Source: an uncultured Streptomyces sp.
GTDB lineage: Bacteria; Actinomycetota; Actinomycetes; Streptomycetales; Streptomycetaceae
Length of the DNA: 25,541 nt
Assembly: GCA_946480485.1 (NCBI GenBank)
Contig: CAMLJW010000014.1
Coordinates: 1 to 25,541, forward strand
Direction of reading: 5' to 3'
Under the pieces are notes generated by a model that made no database searches, was not told where the DNA came from, and saw only the letters and a program-made list of their open reading frames with translations. Position numbers and translations under genes: made by a program. Below, in pieces: positions 7,877 to 15,722 of this stretch; position 1 is the first letter of the stretch, and each line of letters begins with the position of its first letter.

Positions 7877-8899
7877 TCAGATCCGCCCCTGGTCGATCGC
7901 ACCCTGAACCCAAGGGATCACTTCGTCAAGCATCTCGTCCAGGCCTGTTCTTGCCTCAAATCCGAGCAGATTCCTGGCCTTTGACACATCGGGTGTCCGT
8001 TGCTGGACATCATGCGGAAAGGGTTCGTCGTGTGCCAGTACGAGCGGCGTGTCCCCTTTCAGCTTTCTCCAAATCAGCGAGGCCAGCTCTCGCACGGTGG
8101 TAGGGGTGGCCGTGGACAGGTTGAAGTCTTCCAGCCAGGCCTCCTCCTTTTCAATGGCAAGAGCGATCCCCTTGGCAAGGTCGCCACCGTACGTATAATG
8201 ACGGACTTGATTTCCGTCACCGAGAATGTGTAAGGGATCCTGCCCTTTCAGTACTTTCTGGACAAGGTCTGGAACCACATGTGACATAGCAATCTCGATG
8301 TTTCCCGATTTCACCTCACTTGCCCCTAGGGCCCGAGATTCCCCCAACCCGACGACATTGTAGGGTCGCACGATCGTGTAAGGGAGCCTGTACTGGTCCC
8401 ATGCGGCTCGCGCATGATATTCCACCGCCAGTTTCTGAAAACCGTACGCGGATCGCGGCGGCGGCATGTGGAACTCGTCACCCTCGACGGTGGGCCATCG
8501 ATCGACGGACTCGTACACCATGGAGGACGAAACGAAAGTCACCTTCTGAAGCCGCCCGTGCCTGCGTGCCTGAATGGCAGCATCACAGGCGGCTCCAGTG
8601 ATTCTTTCGTTGACTGTCAAAAGGTCATAGGGAATGGCATGAAAGTATGAGATTCCGCCAATCATCGCAGCAGCCGCAATGAAATGGTCGCAGTCGAGTA
8701 ATTGCTCCTCGAGGAGTGTGACGTCACGTGCATCCCCCTCGATGAAACGGTACGCAGGATGTCCGTCGTGCTGTCGCTCCACCGGCCCGTACTTGGAGTA
8801 ATTATCGATGCCCACCACCTCGTGGCCCTGTCGGATCAGTTCCTGTACGAGGTATCCCCCGATGAAACCCGCCGAGCCGGTAATCAGGATTTTCCCCAT
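7877..8899 (-). CDS. extended SDR: NAD-dependent epimerase/dehydratase
   Basis: A 340-residue nucleotide-sugar epimerase/dehydratase-type enzyme, probably cytosolic and acting on an activated sugar. The N-terminal NAD-binding motif TGSAGFIGG (7-15) and the acidic D32 point to NAD(H). The catalytic pair is Y152/K156 (AYGFQK), with a preceding SSSMVYE serine motif. The C-terminal half (VRPYNVVG, GDGNQVRHYTYGGDLAKGIALAI) is typical of GalE/UDP-glucuronate decarboxylase relatives. The frame extends to 8989, but ATG 8899 is preceded by GGAGG at a good distance and opens directly on the Rossmann motif. It is the last gene of the leftward operon, 46 bases after the sugar dehydrogenase. Epimerase, 4,6-dehydratase and decarboxylase roles are all possible. 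Nearby dehydrogenase and aminotransferase genes suggest a keto-sugar or uronate substrate. Confidence 0.85.
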   Translation of the reverse strand: MGKILITGSAGFIGGYLVQELIRQGHEVVGIDNYSKYGPVERQHDGHPAYRFIEGDARDVTLLEEQLLDCDHFIAAAAMIGGISYFHAIPYDLLTVNERITGAACDAAIQARRHGRLQKVTFVSSSMVYESVDRWPTVEGDEFHMPPPRSAYGFQKLAVEYHARAAWDQYRLPYTIVRPYNVVGLGESRALGASEVKSGNIEIAMSHVVPDLVQKVLKGQDPLHILGDGNQVRHYTYGGDLAKGIALAIEKEEAWLEDFNLSTATPTTVRELASLIWRKLKGDTPLVLAHDEPFPHDVQQRTPDVSKARNLLGFEARTGLDEMLDEVIPWVQGAIDQGRI

Positions 8900-8945
8900 G
8901 ACTTCCCTCCATAACTCACAGTTCAAAGGCCGCTTCGACAACCGG

Positions 8946-10133
8946 CTATACCAGAACGCCGCGTCCAGCAATTCCCCAGACATCGACAACCGGTTTGGCC
9001 GTGTCCAGGTTTCGGTATTGCTCGTGTGGAGTGGCGATCACGAGCAGGTCGGACTCCGACAGAACTTTTTCGAGAGGAACCAGCCGCTCGTCGCCGACAA
9101 ACGGATCCGTACACAGCACATCTCCGGCCCTGACCAGCAGGCTCTTGCGAAGGCGGTAGGACAGACTGCCGCGCGGATCGTCGCTGTCACCCTTGAAGGC
9201 CATACCCAGTACCCCCACGGTCAGCTCTTCCAGGTCAAAGCGCTTCTCCAGTTGCCCCAGAATATATGCGGGCATGTTCTCGTTGATGAGAACGGCGGCC
9301 CGTCCGAGTGGAAAACCGCCGTTGTCGGCAGCCGCCAAATGAATGGTGTCCTTGGGGAGACAGGGGCCGGCAGCCAGCCCCGCCGCAGGCAGGTCGACAG
9401 CCCTGGGGTATCCACAGGAGAGTGCCTGCCGGATCTTCTCGAAGTCGAGCCCCATACTGTTGGAGATCATCCAGAACTGGTTGGCGGCAGCAAACTTGAT
9501 ATAGCGCCACGCATTGGAAAACAGTTTGGCCAGTTCTGCTTCTTCCGGTGACAGGGTGATGGTCAGGGGGGAAACCGTCTGGAAAAGGCACTCGGCCCGC
9601 GCGGCTGCGGAAGAAGAGCGAGCCCCCACCAGTTGCGGGAGTTCCGAGATTTCATTGAGCGCAGCTCCTTCAGCAATGCGCTCCGGACAGTACGCGACAT
9701 GAGGAGCAAGACCATGCCGCCGAACCAGGCGCTCGACCAGGGCCGTGACGCCCGGACTGACCGTACTCCGCAGGATCAGCAGCTGATCGTCGTGCAGGTA
9801 CCTCGCACACCGCTCCACCACCTCCAGAACATGATGCGGTTCGGGATGCATGTGCTCATCGAGCGGAGTACCGACCACAAAGATGACATGTGCGGCACCG
9901 GACACACAGGTGGCGTCTGTCGTTGCGCTCAATCGGCCGCTTCTCACGACGTCACGCAGAAGCTCGTCGGCGCCGTCCTCACGGAACGGCATCGCGCCAC
10001 TGTTGACTGAGTGGACAGCCGTCTCGTTCACATCATGGAGTGTCACTGAGTTGCCGGCCGATGCGAAAGACAAACCTAAAGGAAGACCGGCTCGACCGCA
10101 GCCACCCACGATGACGACATCTGTACCGTTCAC
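8946..10133 (-). CDS. WecC-like nucleotide-sugar 6-dehydrogenase
   Basis: A 395-residue protein of the UDP-glucose/UDP-ManNAc dehydrogenase family, which oxidises a sugar primary alcohol to a carboxylate with two NAD+. Seen in order: the N-terminal GGCGRAGLPLG nucleotide-binding loop (10-20), VVGTPLDE, the STVSPG segment (123-128), the central helix NAWRYIKFAAANQF, the catalytic cysteine C258 in GPCLPKDT, and the C-terminal domain with LGMAFKGDSDDPRGS. All catalytic elements appear intact. Start is GTG 10133, with GGGGGT a few bases upstream. In this operon its substrate could be a UDP-hexose or, unusually, the ADP-heptose made by the upstream genes (giving a heptose C7 acid). The sequence does not decide this. 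Confidence 0.88.
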   Translation of the reverse strand: MNGTDVVIVGGCGRAGLPLGLSFASAGNSVTLHDVNETAVHSVNSGAMPFREDGADELLRDVVRSGRLSATTDATCVSGAAHVIFVVGTPLDEHMHPEPHHVLEVVERCARYLHDDQLLILRSTVSPGVTALVERLVRRHGLAPHVAYCPERIAEGAALNEISELPQLVGARSSSAAARAECLFQTVSPLTITLSPEEAELAKLFSNAWRYIKFAAANQFWMISNSMGLDFEKIRQALSCGYPRAVDLPAAGLAAGPCLPKDTIHLAAADNGGFPLGRAAVLINENMPAYILGQLEKRFDLEELTVGVLGMAFKGDSDDPRGSLSYRLRKSLLVRAGDVLCTDPFVGDERLVPLEKVLSESDLLVIATPHEQYRNLDTAKPVVDVWGIAGRGVLV

Positions 10134-10230
10134 TCTGAACCCCCAGGCTTCACTGTCTTCCTTCCTGCTGGAAGCTTCCCCGAGAACCGCACTGCCTTAC
10201 GGGCAAGAACGAAGGGAATACCGATGCCGG

Positions 10231-11244
10231 TCAGCACGGCTGCGGCGTGCGGCCGGCGAGACGGCAGAAAAGCCTGTCGGCCGCGGCCCGTAGATCAGAG
10301 ATCGACAGATCGGTCAGCACCGGAATGACCTGGTGCGTTCGTCTCATGTCGGCGCATGTCCAGTACTGGTACTTCGCGGATATGCCGTTGGGAACCAATT
10401 TCACATCGAGCCCGGCGCTTCCGGTCAGATCGGCGCACCATTCGAGCAGCGTGCCGAAGCTGATGGGTTTCCCAGATCCCAGGTTGTAAGGACGTGGCGG
10501 CACTCGATGGCTCAGTAGGTACACCACAATCGTGGCCACGGTCTCCACCGGTATGTAGTCACGGCATGCAGTGATCGTATCGGCGAAAAGCCGCAGCGGA
10601 TGTCCCCGGCCCGCGTCGCGGAGCAGTTGGTACATCATGGAGGCCATCGGGCCTTTGTGCGTCTCTCCCGGCCCGAAGACATTGGTGTACCGCAGCCCGA
10701 CCCACGGTGTGTCGGTGCCGAAACGCGCGGCCATCTCGCGGTCGAGCGTCAGTTTCGACCGGGCGTAGAGGTTGAGCGGTCCCGAGCAGACGGCCGGGTC
10801 GTCCTCAGTCCCCTCCACGGCCGCCACCCGGTCGTAAAGGGTTCCGTAGACGGAGTGCGAGGAGGCGTAGACGAACAACGTTCCGGACAGGGCACAGGCC
10901 TCGGCCAGGGCCAGGGCCTGGCTCACGTTGTGGTCGTAGAGCTTGTCCCAGTCGCTCGCCGTGGTGGATGAGATGGCTCCCTGATGGACCACCGCGCGGT
11001 AGCGTCCGGCCCGTACCGCGTTGAGAACCGACGGGGAGTCAGCCCGCCCTTGATATGCGGTCGCGGCGGCCGCAGTCCCGGCCGGCAGGGGACGGAGGTC
11101 CACTGCGGTGACCTTCCAGCCTGCGTGGGCGCACGTCCGCGCGATGTGCCCGCCGATGAATCCGGCGGCGCCGGTGACCAGGACCTCATCGTCCCGATCA
11201 GCCCCGATATGCCCGCCGTTGTTGTGCCCGTCGCTCAGGTCCAC
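10231..11244 (-). CDS. HldD-like ADP-glyceromanno-heptose 6-epimerase
   Basis: A 337-residue extended SDR closest in pattern to HldD (RfaD/GmhD), which converts ADP-D-glycero-D-manno-heptose to the L-glycero form. Evidence: NAD loop TGAAGFIGG (24-32); HQGAISSTTASDWDKLYDHN (88-107), matching the HldD 'GA.SSTTE.DG' block; YASSHSVYG; catalytic Y160/K164 (LYARSK); and above all LRYTNVFGPGETHKGPMASM (184-203), the hallmark 'NVYGP.E.HKG.MAS' of HldD. Start is GTG 11244 with GGAAAGGAAG upstream. The first 47 bases overlap the end of the aminotransferase gene, implying translational coupling. The stereochemical outcome could be altered by specialisation, but the heptose-epimerase family call is strong. 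Confidence 0.87.
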   Translation of the reverse strand: MDLSDGHNNGGHIGADRDDEVLVTGAAGFIGGHIARTCAHAGWKVTAVDLRPLPAGTAAAATAYQGRADSPSVLNAVRAGRYRAVVHQGAISSTTASDWDKLYDHNVSQALALAEACALSGTLFVYASSHSVYGTLYDRVAAVEGTEDDPAVCSGPLNLYARSKLTLDREMAARFGTDTPWVGLRYTNVFGPGETHKGPMASMMYQLLRDAGRGHPLRLFADTITACRDYIPVETVATIVVYLLSHRVPPRPYNLGSGKPISFGTLLEWCADLTGSAGLDVKLVPNGISAKYQYWTCADMRRTHQVIPVLTDLSISDLRAAADRLFCRLAGRTPQPC

Positions 11245-12448
11245 CCGTCTTCCTTTCCGCCCCGCTCAGGATTCGTTCGATCAGTTCGCGTACTCCGGCG
11301 GTCTTCCGGGCCGCCTCCTCATGGCTGTCCGTCACGATGACCTCCCCCAGAGTGCCCAGGTACGCGTCCACGACGCCGACGCCCAGCGCGACCGAGCGGC
11401 TGAGGATGTCATCCGTGCTGGGCAGATCACCCGGGGCGGCGTGGGCCACCCTGCCGAACTCGCCGTGCAGCTGGCTCATCAGCGCGTAGTTGTGTTTGGG
11501 GGAGGCGTCGAGCGTCGCGCCGCCCAACGCGCCCGCCACGGCGGCCGCTGTGCTTCGCTCGTCGAATACGAGGACGTGAACGGTGGCGCATTCGCCTGCC
11601 TCGTCGTGAAGGAGACGTTCACGTACTCCCGGCAATCCCACGAGTTCACGGCGAACAACGTTCTTGAGCTTGCGGCACCGGTCGAGGATGCCGTCCAGCT
11701 TGCGGGCCTGGACCAGCCCCACGGCGGACGCCAGCTCGTGCAGCCGCAGGTTGAGCCCGATCCGCGGGCCTCGCTGGGCAACAGCCGCCCGGTGCGGGGC
11801 AAAACCGTGATCATGGAATGCGAACGCATGCTCGTACAACGTCCTGGAGTTGGTGGCGAGCAGGCCGCCGTCCCCGGCGGTCATCGTTTTGCCGGTGTTG
11901 AGTGAGAATGCGCCGAAGTCTCCGATGGAGCCCAGACGACGCCCGTGATACGAACCGCCACACGCCTGGGCGCAGTCCTCGATCAGCGCACACCCCGCGG
12001 ACGAGGCCAAGGAGTGGAGACGGTCCATGTCTGCCGACGCCCCGAGCATATGGACCGCCATGATCGCCTTGGTCCGCCCGGTCAGCTTGTTCATGACGTC
12101 GCCGGGGTCCAGGGTGAGACTTTCGTCGATCTCTGCCAGGACCGGACGGGCTCCGGTGAGCAGCACCGCGGAGATCGAGGCGATGAAGGTGTACCCCGGC
12201 ACGATGACTTCGTCGCCCGGCCCGATGCCCAGTGCCGTCAGCCCCGAGAACAGCGACGAGGTACAGCTGTTGAGGGCGAGGGTGTGGTCCGTGCCGAGCA
12301 GGACGCCCATCTCGCGTTCGAAGAGCATGGTCTTGGACACGGCGTCCGGATCGTCGAACCGGTAGCGGCTGAGGTGGCGGGCACGAAGTGCCTCGAGCAC
12401 TTCTCGCTCTTCGTCGCCGTCGATGAAATACCATCCGGGTCCGGGCAT
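11198..12448 (-). CDS. DegT/DnrJ/EryC1/StrS-family sugar aminotransferase
   Basis: A 416-residue PLP-dependent aminotransferase that would install an amino group on a keto-sugar, usually with Glu or Gln as donor. Seen: LNSCTSSLFSGLTALGIGPGDEVIVPGYTF (the N-terminal substrate/PLP region), the PLP-stacking ALIEDCAQACGG with D158, and the Schiff-base lysine K187 in FSLNTGKTMTAGDGG. The frame reaches GTG 12484, but ATG 12448 (MPGPGWYFIDGDE) has a GAGAGGA ribosome-binding site and fits the family better. It lies 44 bases after the trifunctional heptose gene and overlaps the HldD-like gene by 47 bases. The ketone substrate is probably produced by one of the operon's SDR or dehydrogenase enzymes. 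Regiochemistry is unknown. Confidence 0.9.
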   Translation of the reverse strand: MPGPGWYFIDGDEEREVLEALRARHLSRYRFDDPDAVSKTMLFEREMGVLLGTDHTLALNSCTSSLFSGLTALGIGPGDEVIVPGYTFIASISAVLLTGARPVLAEIDESLTLDPGDVMNKLTGRTKAIMAVHMLGASADMDRLHSLASSAGCALIEDCAQACGGSYHGRRLGSIGDFGAFSLNTGKTMTAGDGGLLATNSRTLYEHAFAFHDHGFAPHRAAVAQRGPRIGLNLRLHELASAVGLVQARKLDGILDRCRKLKNVVRRELVGLPGVRERLLHDEAGECATVHVLVFDERSTAAAVAGALGGATLDASPKHNYALMSQLHGEFGRVAHAAPGDLPSTDDILSRSVALGVGVVDAYLGTLGEVIVTDSHEEAARKTAGVRELIERILSGAERKTGGPERRAQQRRAYRG

Positions 12449-12492
12449 GGGAGATCCTCTCGGTGCGGCTGTGACGGTCGGCACGTGCGAGG

Positions 12493-14517
12493 TCAGCCGT
12501 GGTTCGCACCAGTCGCCACCCGGTCGATCAGCCGGGTGGTGGACCTGCCGGCAAGGTAGGGCACGATGACGGCCCTGCCGCCCCAGTCCGCCAGCACGGC
12601 GGCTTCCGGTAGATCGTCGATGCGGTAGTCGCCGCCCTTCACCCAGAGATGGGGCCGGATGCGACGCAAAACGTCCTCCGGAGTGTCCTCAGCGAAGATC
12701 ACGACGCCGTCCACGGGAGAGCACGAGGCGAGCACAGCGGCACGGTCCGTGGCCGGCACCACGGGACGGTCCGGGCCCTTCAGGCGTCGGACCGACGCGT
12801 CGTCGTTGACACACACGATCAAGCAGTCGCCCAGTCGGCGGGCTTGTTCCAGAAGGGTCACATGGCCCCTGTGCAAGAGGTCGAAGCATCCGCCGGTGGC
12901 AACGATCGTCCCACCTCGGCGACGCACCCTGTCAATGGTGGAAAACGTATCCTCCTCCTGATGCGCCGACCCCTTCGTACGGCGAGAAGCCAGCGCCGCC
13001 TCGGCCCCGCCCTCGGCAACGTAGCGGCCTGCTGCCTCGACGGCTCCGGTGACTGCCTCGGAGAGCAGCGCCCCGTCGGCCAGCAGTCCCGCGGCCGTGG
13101 CCGCGAAACAGTCTCCCGCTCCGCATGCCTCCCCCTGGGGCACCCGGATGCCGGGCACGACCAAGGGAGAGGACCCCGCCGTGTCCACCAGCACGGTGCC
13201 GTCGGCGCCGCGTGTGACAACGACCGCGGCCACAGGCCAGGATCCGGCCAGAGCGCGCGCCCGGTCCATGTCCGCCTGCAGCCCTGTGCCCGGCAGGCCC
13301 GGCGTCAGCTGCGCGGCCTCCCGGGCGTTGGGGGTGACCAGCTGGACTCCGGGCACCGGGTCGCTTCCCCTCGGGTGGGGGTCCCACACCACGGGTACGT
13401 CGCTCGCGGTGTCCTCCAGCGCCGCCCGGATCGAGGCGTCGTGCGTGACCCCGCGTCCGTAGTCAGCTACCACCACGGCGGCCGCGCCTCGGATCTTCGC
13501 CTGCTCGGCGACGCTGATCGGGCGCACCACCCGCTCGCTGTCTCTCGCCGCTTCGCTCAGCATCAGCAGGGTGCGCTCGCCCGCACGCACCCTGGTCTTG
13601 ACGGGGGTCGGCCCCGGCATCCCCAGATCGATCACATCGATCCCATGCCGGGCCAGCGTGTCGCGCAGCTCGTCTCCCCGCTCATCGGCCGAGAAAGCGC
13701 TCACCAGGACCACCGGTCGGTCCCGCATAGCGGCAAGCAGCGCGGTGAGTCCGGCGCCCCCGGGGCGACGCTGTGCGACGACCTCGTCCACGACGGGCAC
13801 CGGGCCGTCCGGCGACAGCCGTTCCACCTGGCCGGTGAGGTCCTGGTCCAGCAGGGTGTCACCGACGACGACCAAGGGGCGCAGTGAGGGCGAGTCGGCG
13901 ACCGGCTCCTGCGGCAGCGGTTCACCGGGGGCCAGTTGCGCGTCCACACTCGCGCAGAGCAGGTGGATGGCCACCAGGTGGCACTCCTGCACGGTAGCCG
14001 TGTCGGTCGAGGGCACGTTGATCGCGTCCACGCACAGGTCAGTGAGCGGGTTGGGGCCCTCGCCGGTGATGGCCCAGACCGTCAGGCCCGCTGACCTGCC
14101 GCTCTCGGCGGCCCGGAGCAGGTTGGCGCTGCGACCCGATGTCGACAGGAGGATCAGGACGTCTCCGGGTCGGCCATGGGCCACGACTTGACGTGCGAAG
14201 GACTCGTTCCAACCGTAGTCGTTGCCGATCGCGGTCAGCGACGAACTGTCGCCGTGCAGAGCGATGGCTGACAGTGGTCGCCTCTCGTCACGCATACGGC
14301 CGACGAGTTCCGACGTGAGATGTTGTGCCTCGGCAGCCGAGCCGCCGTTGCCGGCGGCAAGCAGCCGTCCGCCGTTGTCGAACACGGTGACCAGTTGCCG
14401 GCCCCACTGCTGCAGTTTGCCGATGTCGAGCCGCAGGACGGCATCCCGTAAGCGAGTGACATGCTCGAACCCGGTGGCCAACTGCGCATGAGTGACCGGA
14501 CGGCTTGAGTCGGCCAT
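12493..14517 (-). CDS. trifunctional GmhA-HldE fusion: sedoheptulose-7-P isomerase, heptose-P kinase, heptose-1-P adenylyltransferase
   Basis: A 674-residue fusion of three ADP-heptose enzymes. Residues about 10-195 are a SIS-domain GmhA isomerase, with the phosphate-binding GNGGSAAEAQH (56-66), E70 and H180 (QECHLVAIHLL) aligning with the E. coli GmhA catalytic Glu65/His180, and STSGRSANL. Residues about 212-515 are a PfkB/RfaE1 kinase, with its RRPGGAGLTA substrate segment and GAGDCFAATAAG (466-477, catalytic D469). Residues about 535-670 are an RfaE2 nucleotidyltransferase with GGCFDLLHRGHVTLL (HxGH at 549-552) and WVKGGDY. Motifs of all three domains look intact, so one polypeptide could turn sedoheptulose 7-phosphate into ADP-heptose except for the GmhB phosphatase step, which is not in the window. 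Start ATG 14517 has a GGGAAAGAG leader. It is the first gene of the leftward operon. Confidence 0.93.
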   Translation of the reverse strand: MADSSRPVTHAQLATGFEHVTRLRDAVLRLDIGKLQQWGRQLVTVFDNGGRLLAAGNGGSAAEAQHLTSELVGRMRDERRPLSAIALHGDSSSLTAIGNDYGWNESFARQVVAHGRPGDVLILLSTSGRSANLLRAAESGRSAGLTVWAITGEGPNPLTDLCVDAINVPSTDTATVQECHLVAIHLLCASVDAQLAPGEPLPQEPVADSPSLRPLVVVGDTLLDQDLTGQVERLSPDGPVPVVDEVVAQRRPGGAGLTALLAAMRDRPVVLVSAFSADERGDELRDTLARHGIDVIDLGMPGPTPVKTRVRAGERTLLMLSEAARDSERVVRPISVAEQAKIRGAAAVVVADYGRGVTHDASIRAALEDTASDVPVVWDPHPRGSDPVPGVQLVTPNAREAAQLTPGLPGTGLQADMDRARALAGSWPVAAVVVTRGADGTVLVDTAGSSPLVVPGIRVPQGEACGAGDCFAATAAGLLADGALLSEAVTGAVEAAGRYVAEGGAEAALASRRTKGSAHQEEDTFSTIDRVRRRGGTIVATGGCFDLLHRGHVTLLEQARRLGDCLIVCVNDDASVRRLKGPDRPVVPATDRAAVLASCSPVDGVVIFAEDTPEDVLRRIRPHLWVKGGDYRIDDLPEAAVLADWGGRAVIVPYLAGRSTTRLIDRVATGANHG

Positions 14518-14791
14518 GTAGTTCTCTTTCCCGTCGGTAAACCAGCGACACGTCAGGCCAAGTCATCGAATTATCCCTATGAGGATGATCGGTCTCCGAA
14601 TTCACGTCCAGCTGACGTAGGGATCATCTTCCTGAAGTACCACAAGCTGCCAACGAGAACGGAAGGGCCGTTGTCCCGCTCTCCTTCATGCCATGCAGTA
14701 AGATGACGTTCTTCGGGGATAGCAGGGCGACAGAGCGTTGTGTCACTATCGGCTGCATTCGTCTGAGCCCTCCTGTCAAGCGAGGTAACGA
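14518..14791. promoter_or_regulatory. divergent promoter region of the two biosynthetic operons
   Basis: This 274-base AT-richer gap separates the two divergent operons and holds no convincing gene. For the leftward operon a candidate promoter reads, on the minus strand, TTCGGA (complement of 14595-14600), a 19-base spacer, then GATAAT (complement of 14570-14575). That puts transcription start about 45 bases before the ATG at 14517. An imperfect inverted repeat, AGGATGATC at 14582-14590 and GATCATCTT at 14622-14630 (8 of 9 pairs), has one arm inside that spacer and could be an operator. For the rightward operon I see no clear -35/-10 pair. No regulator gene is present in the island. Confidence 0.45.
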
Positions 14792-15280
14792 ATGTCGTAC
14801 CCAGCACCCCGCTATTTCGGAGACCAAGGAGAAGTCAATGCCTCCTTCAGGGCCTCGGACACCCCGCCGGATCTGACATCGTCGTCCGGAGACCGTACGA
14901 GCTTTCTGGCGACACATGCCTCCACCCAGGGAGAATTTGGCCTCTATCGGGTGGATATGCAACCAGGGTCGCTCGGGCCGGTCACGCATTTCCACCGCAC
15001 TATCTCCGAGTCGTTCTTCATCCTCTCCGGGAATGTGGAACTGTTCGACGGGAAGAACTGGACCACTGGAAAACCGGGGGACTTCCTCTATGTTCCGGTC
15101 GGCGGACTGCATTCGTTCAGAAACACGTCCGACGAACCCGCTTCCATGCTGCTCCTTTTCGCTCCGGGTGCGGCGGCACGTGAGCGGTATTTCGAGGAGA
15201 TGACCGAGATGATGGAGCGCGGTGGCGAGGAGCTGCAAAAATTTCGAGAATTCCATGACGGCTACTACCCGGCACCCTGA
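14792..15280 (+). CDS. cupin-domain protein
   Basis: A 162-residue single-domain cupin. Motif 1 is THFHRTISESFFILSG (H66, H68, E73) and motif 2 is PGDFLYVPVGGLHSF (H107), giving the usual three-His/one-Glu metal site. It may be a metal-dependent isomerase, dioxygenase or lyase, or a small-molecule binding protein; the family is too diverse to choose. The ATG at 14792 is preceded by GCGAGG at a normal distance. It is the first gene of the rightward operon, and the next gene starts only 16 bases after its stop, so a role in the pathway is likely. The C-terminus (about 125-160) is a charged helix typical of small Streptomyces cupins. Confidence 0.8.
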   Translation: MSYPAPRYFGDQGEVNASFRASDTPPDLTSSSGDRTSFLATHASTQGEFGLYRVDMQPGSLGPVTHFHRTISESFFILSGNVELFDGKNWTTGKPGDFLYVPVGGLHSFRNTSDEPASMLLLFAPGAAARERYFEEMTEMMERGGEELQKFREFHDGYYPAP

Positions 15281-15296
15281 TCGGGGTGGTCTCCAG

Positions 15297-15686
15297 GTGT
15301 CGATCCAACTTGACCATGTCCGTCTGAACGTGTCCGACATGGCTGCGTCCGAGCGCTTCTACAAGGAGGCTCTCGGTCTACGGAGGATTTGCTCGTACAT
15401 CCTGAAGACGCACCGGATCCTCCAGATGGGTCCCGGAGGATTACCGCCGGGAATCGAGTTGTGGCAGGAGCCGGGGCTGGTGCCCGAACCGAGTCGGACC
15501 GGGCACGTCGCATTCAAGGTGGATGATGTCACGGCTCTGACGGAGAAGGCCAGAAAACTCGGCTACAAAGTCATCCGGTCGCCCTTCGTAGTGGACTTTG
15601 AGACGATCTCATTCATTGCCGATCCTGATGGCCACCTGATCGAATTGAATGACTTCGTCGGGCGGCCCGTCGAGGGTGAGAGCTGA
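15297..15686 (+). CDS. VOC/glyoxalase-family protein
   Basis: A 129-residue vicinal-oxygen-chelate protein with two beta-alpha-beta-beta-beta halves. The first opens with LDHVRLNVSDMAASERFYKEALGL, the second with GHVAFKVDDV and closes with IADPDGHLIELNDF. Candidate metal ligands are H7, E54 (IELW), H70 and E116, the standard H-E-H-E set, so the metal site appears intact. Family members include glyoxalase I, epimerases, extradiol dioxygenases and antibiotic-binding resistance proteins. The frame extends upstream through ATG 15255, inside the cupin gene. I prefer GTG 15297 because it gives the usual family length and follows GGGTGGT. Enzyme versus immunity function cannot be decided. Confidence 0.82.
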   Translation: MSIQLDHVRLNVSDMAASERFYKEALGLRRICSYILKTHRILQMGPGGLPPGIELWQEPGLVPEPSRTGHVAFKVDDVTALTEKARKLGYKVIRSPFVVDFETISFIADPDGHLIELNDFVGRPVEGES

Positions 15687-15722
15687 GCACGAGGAGTGCC
15701 GCAGTGCAGGGAGGATTGATCG

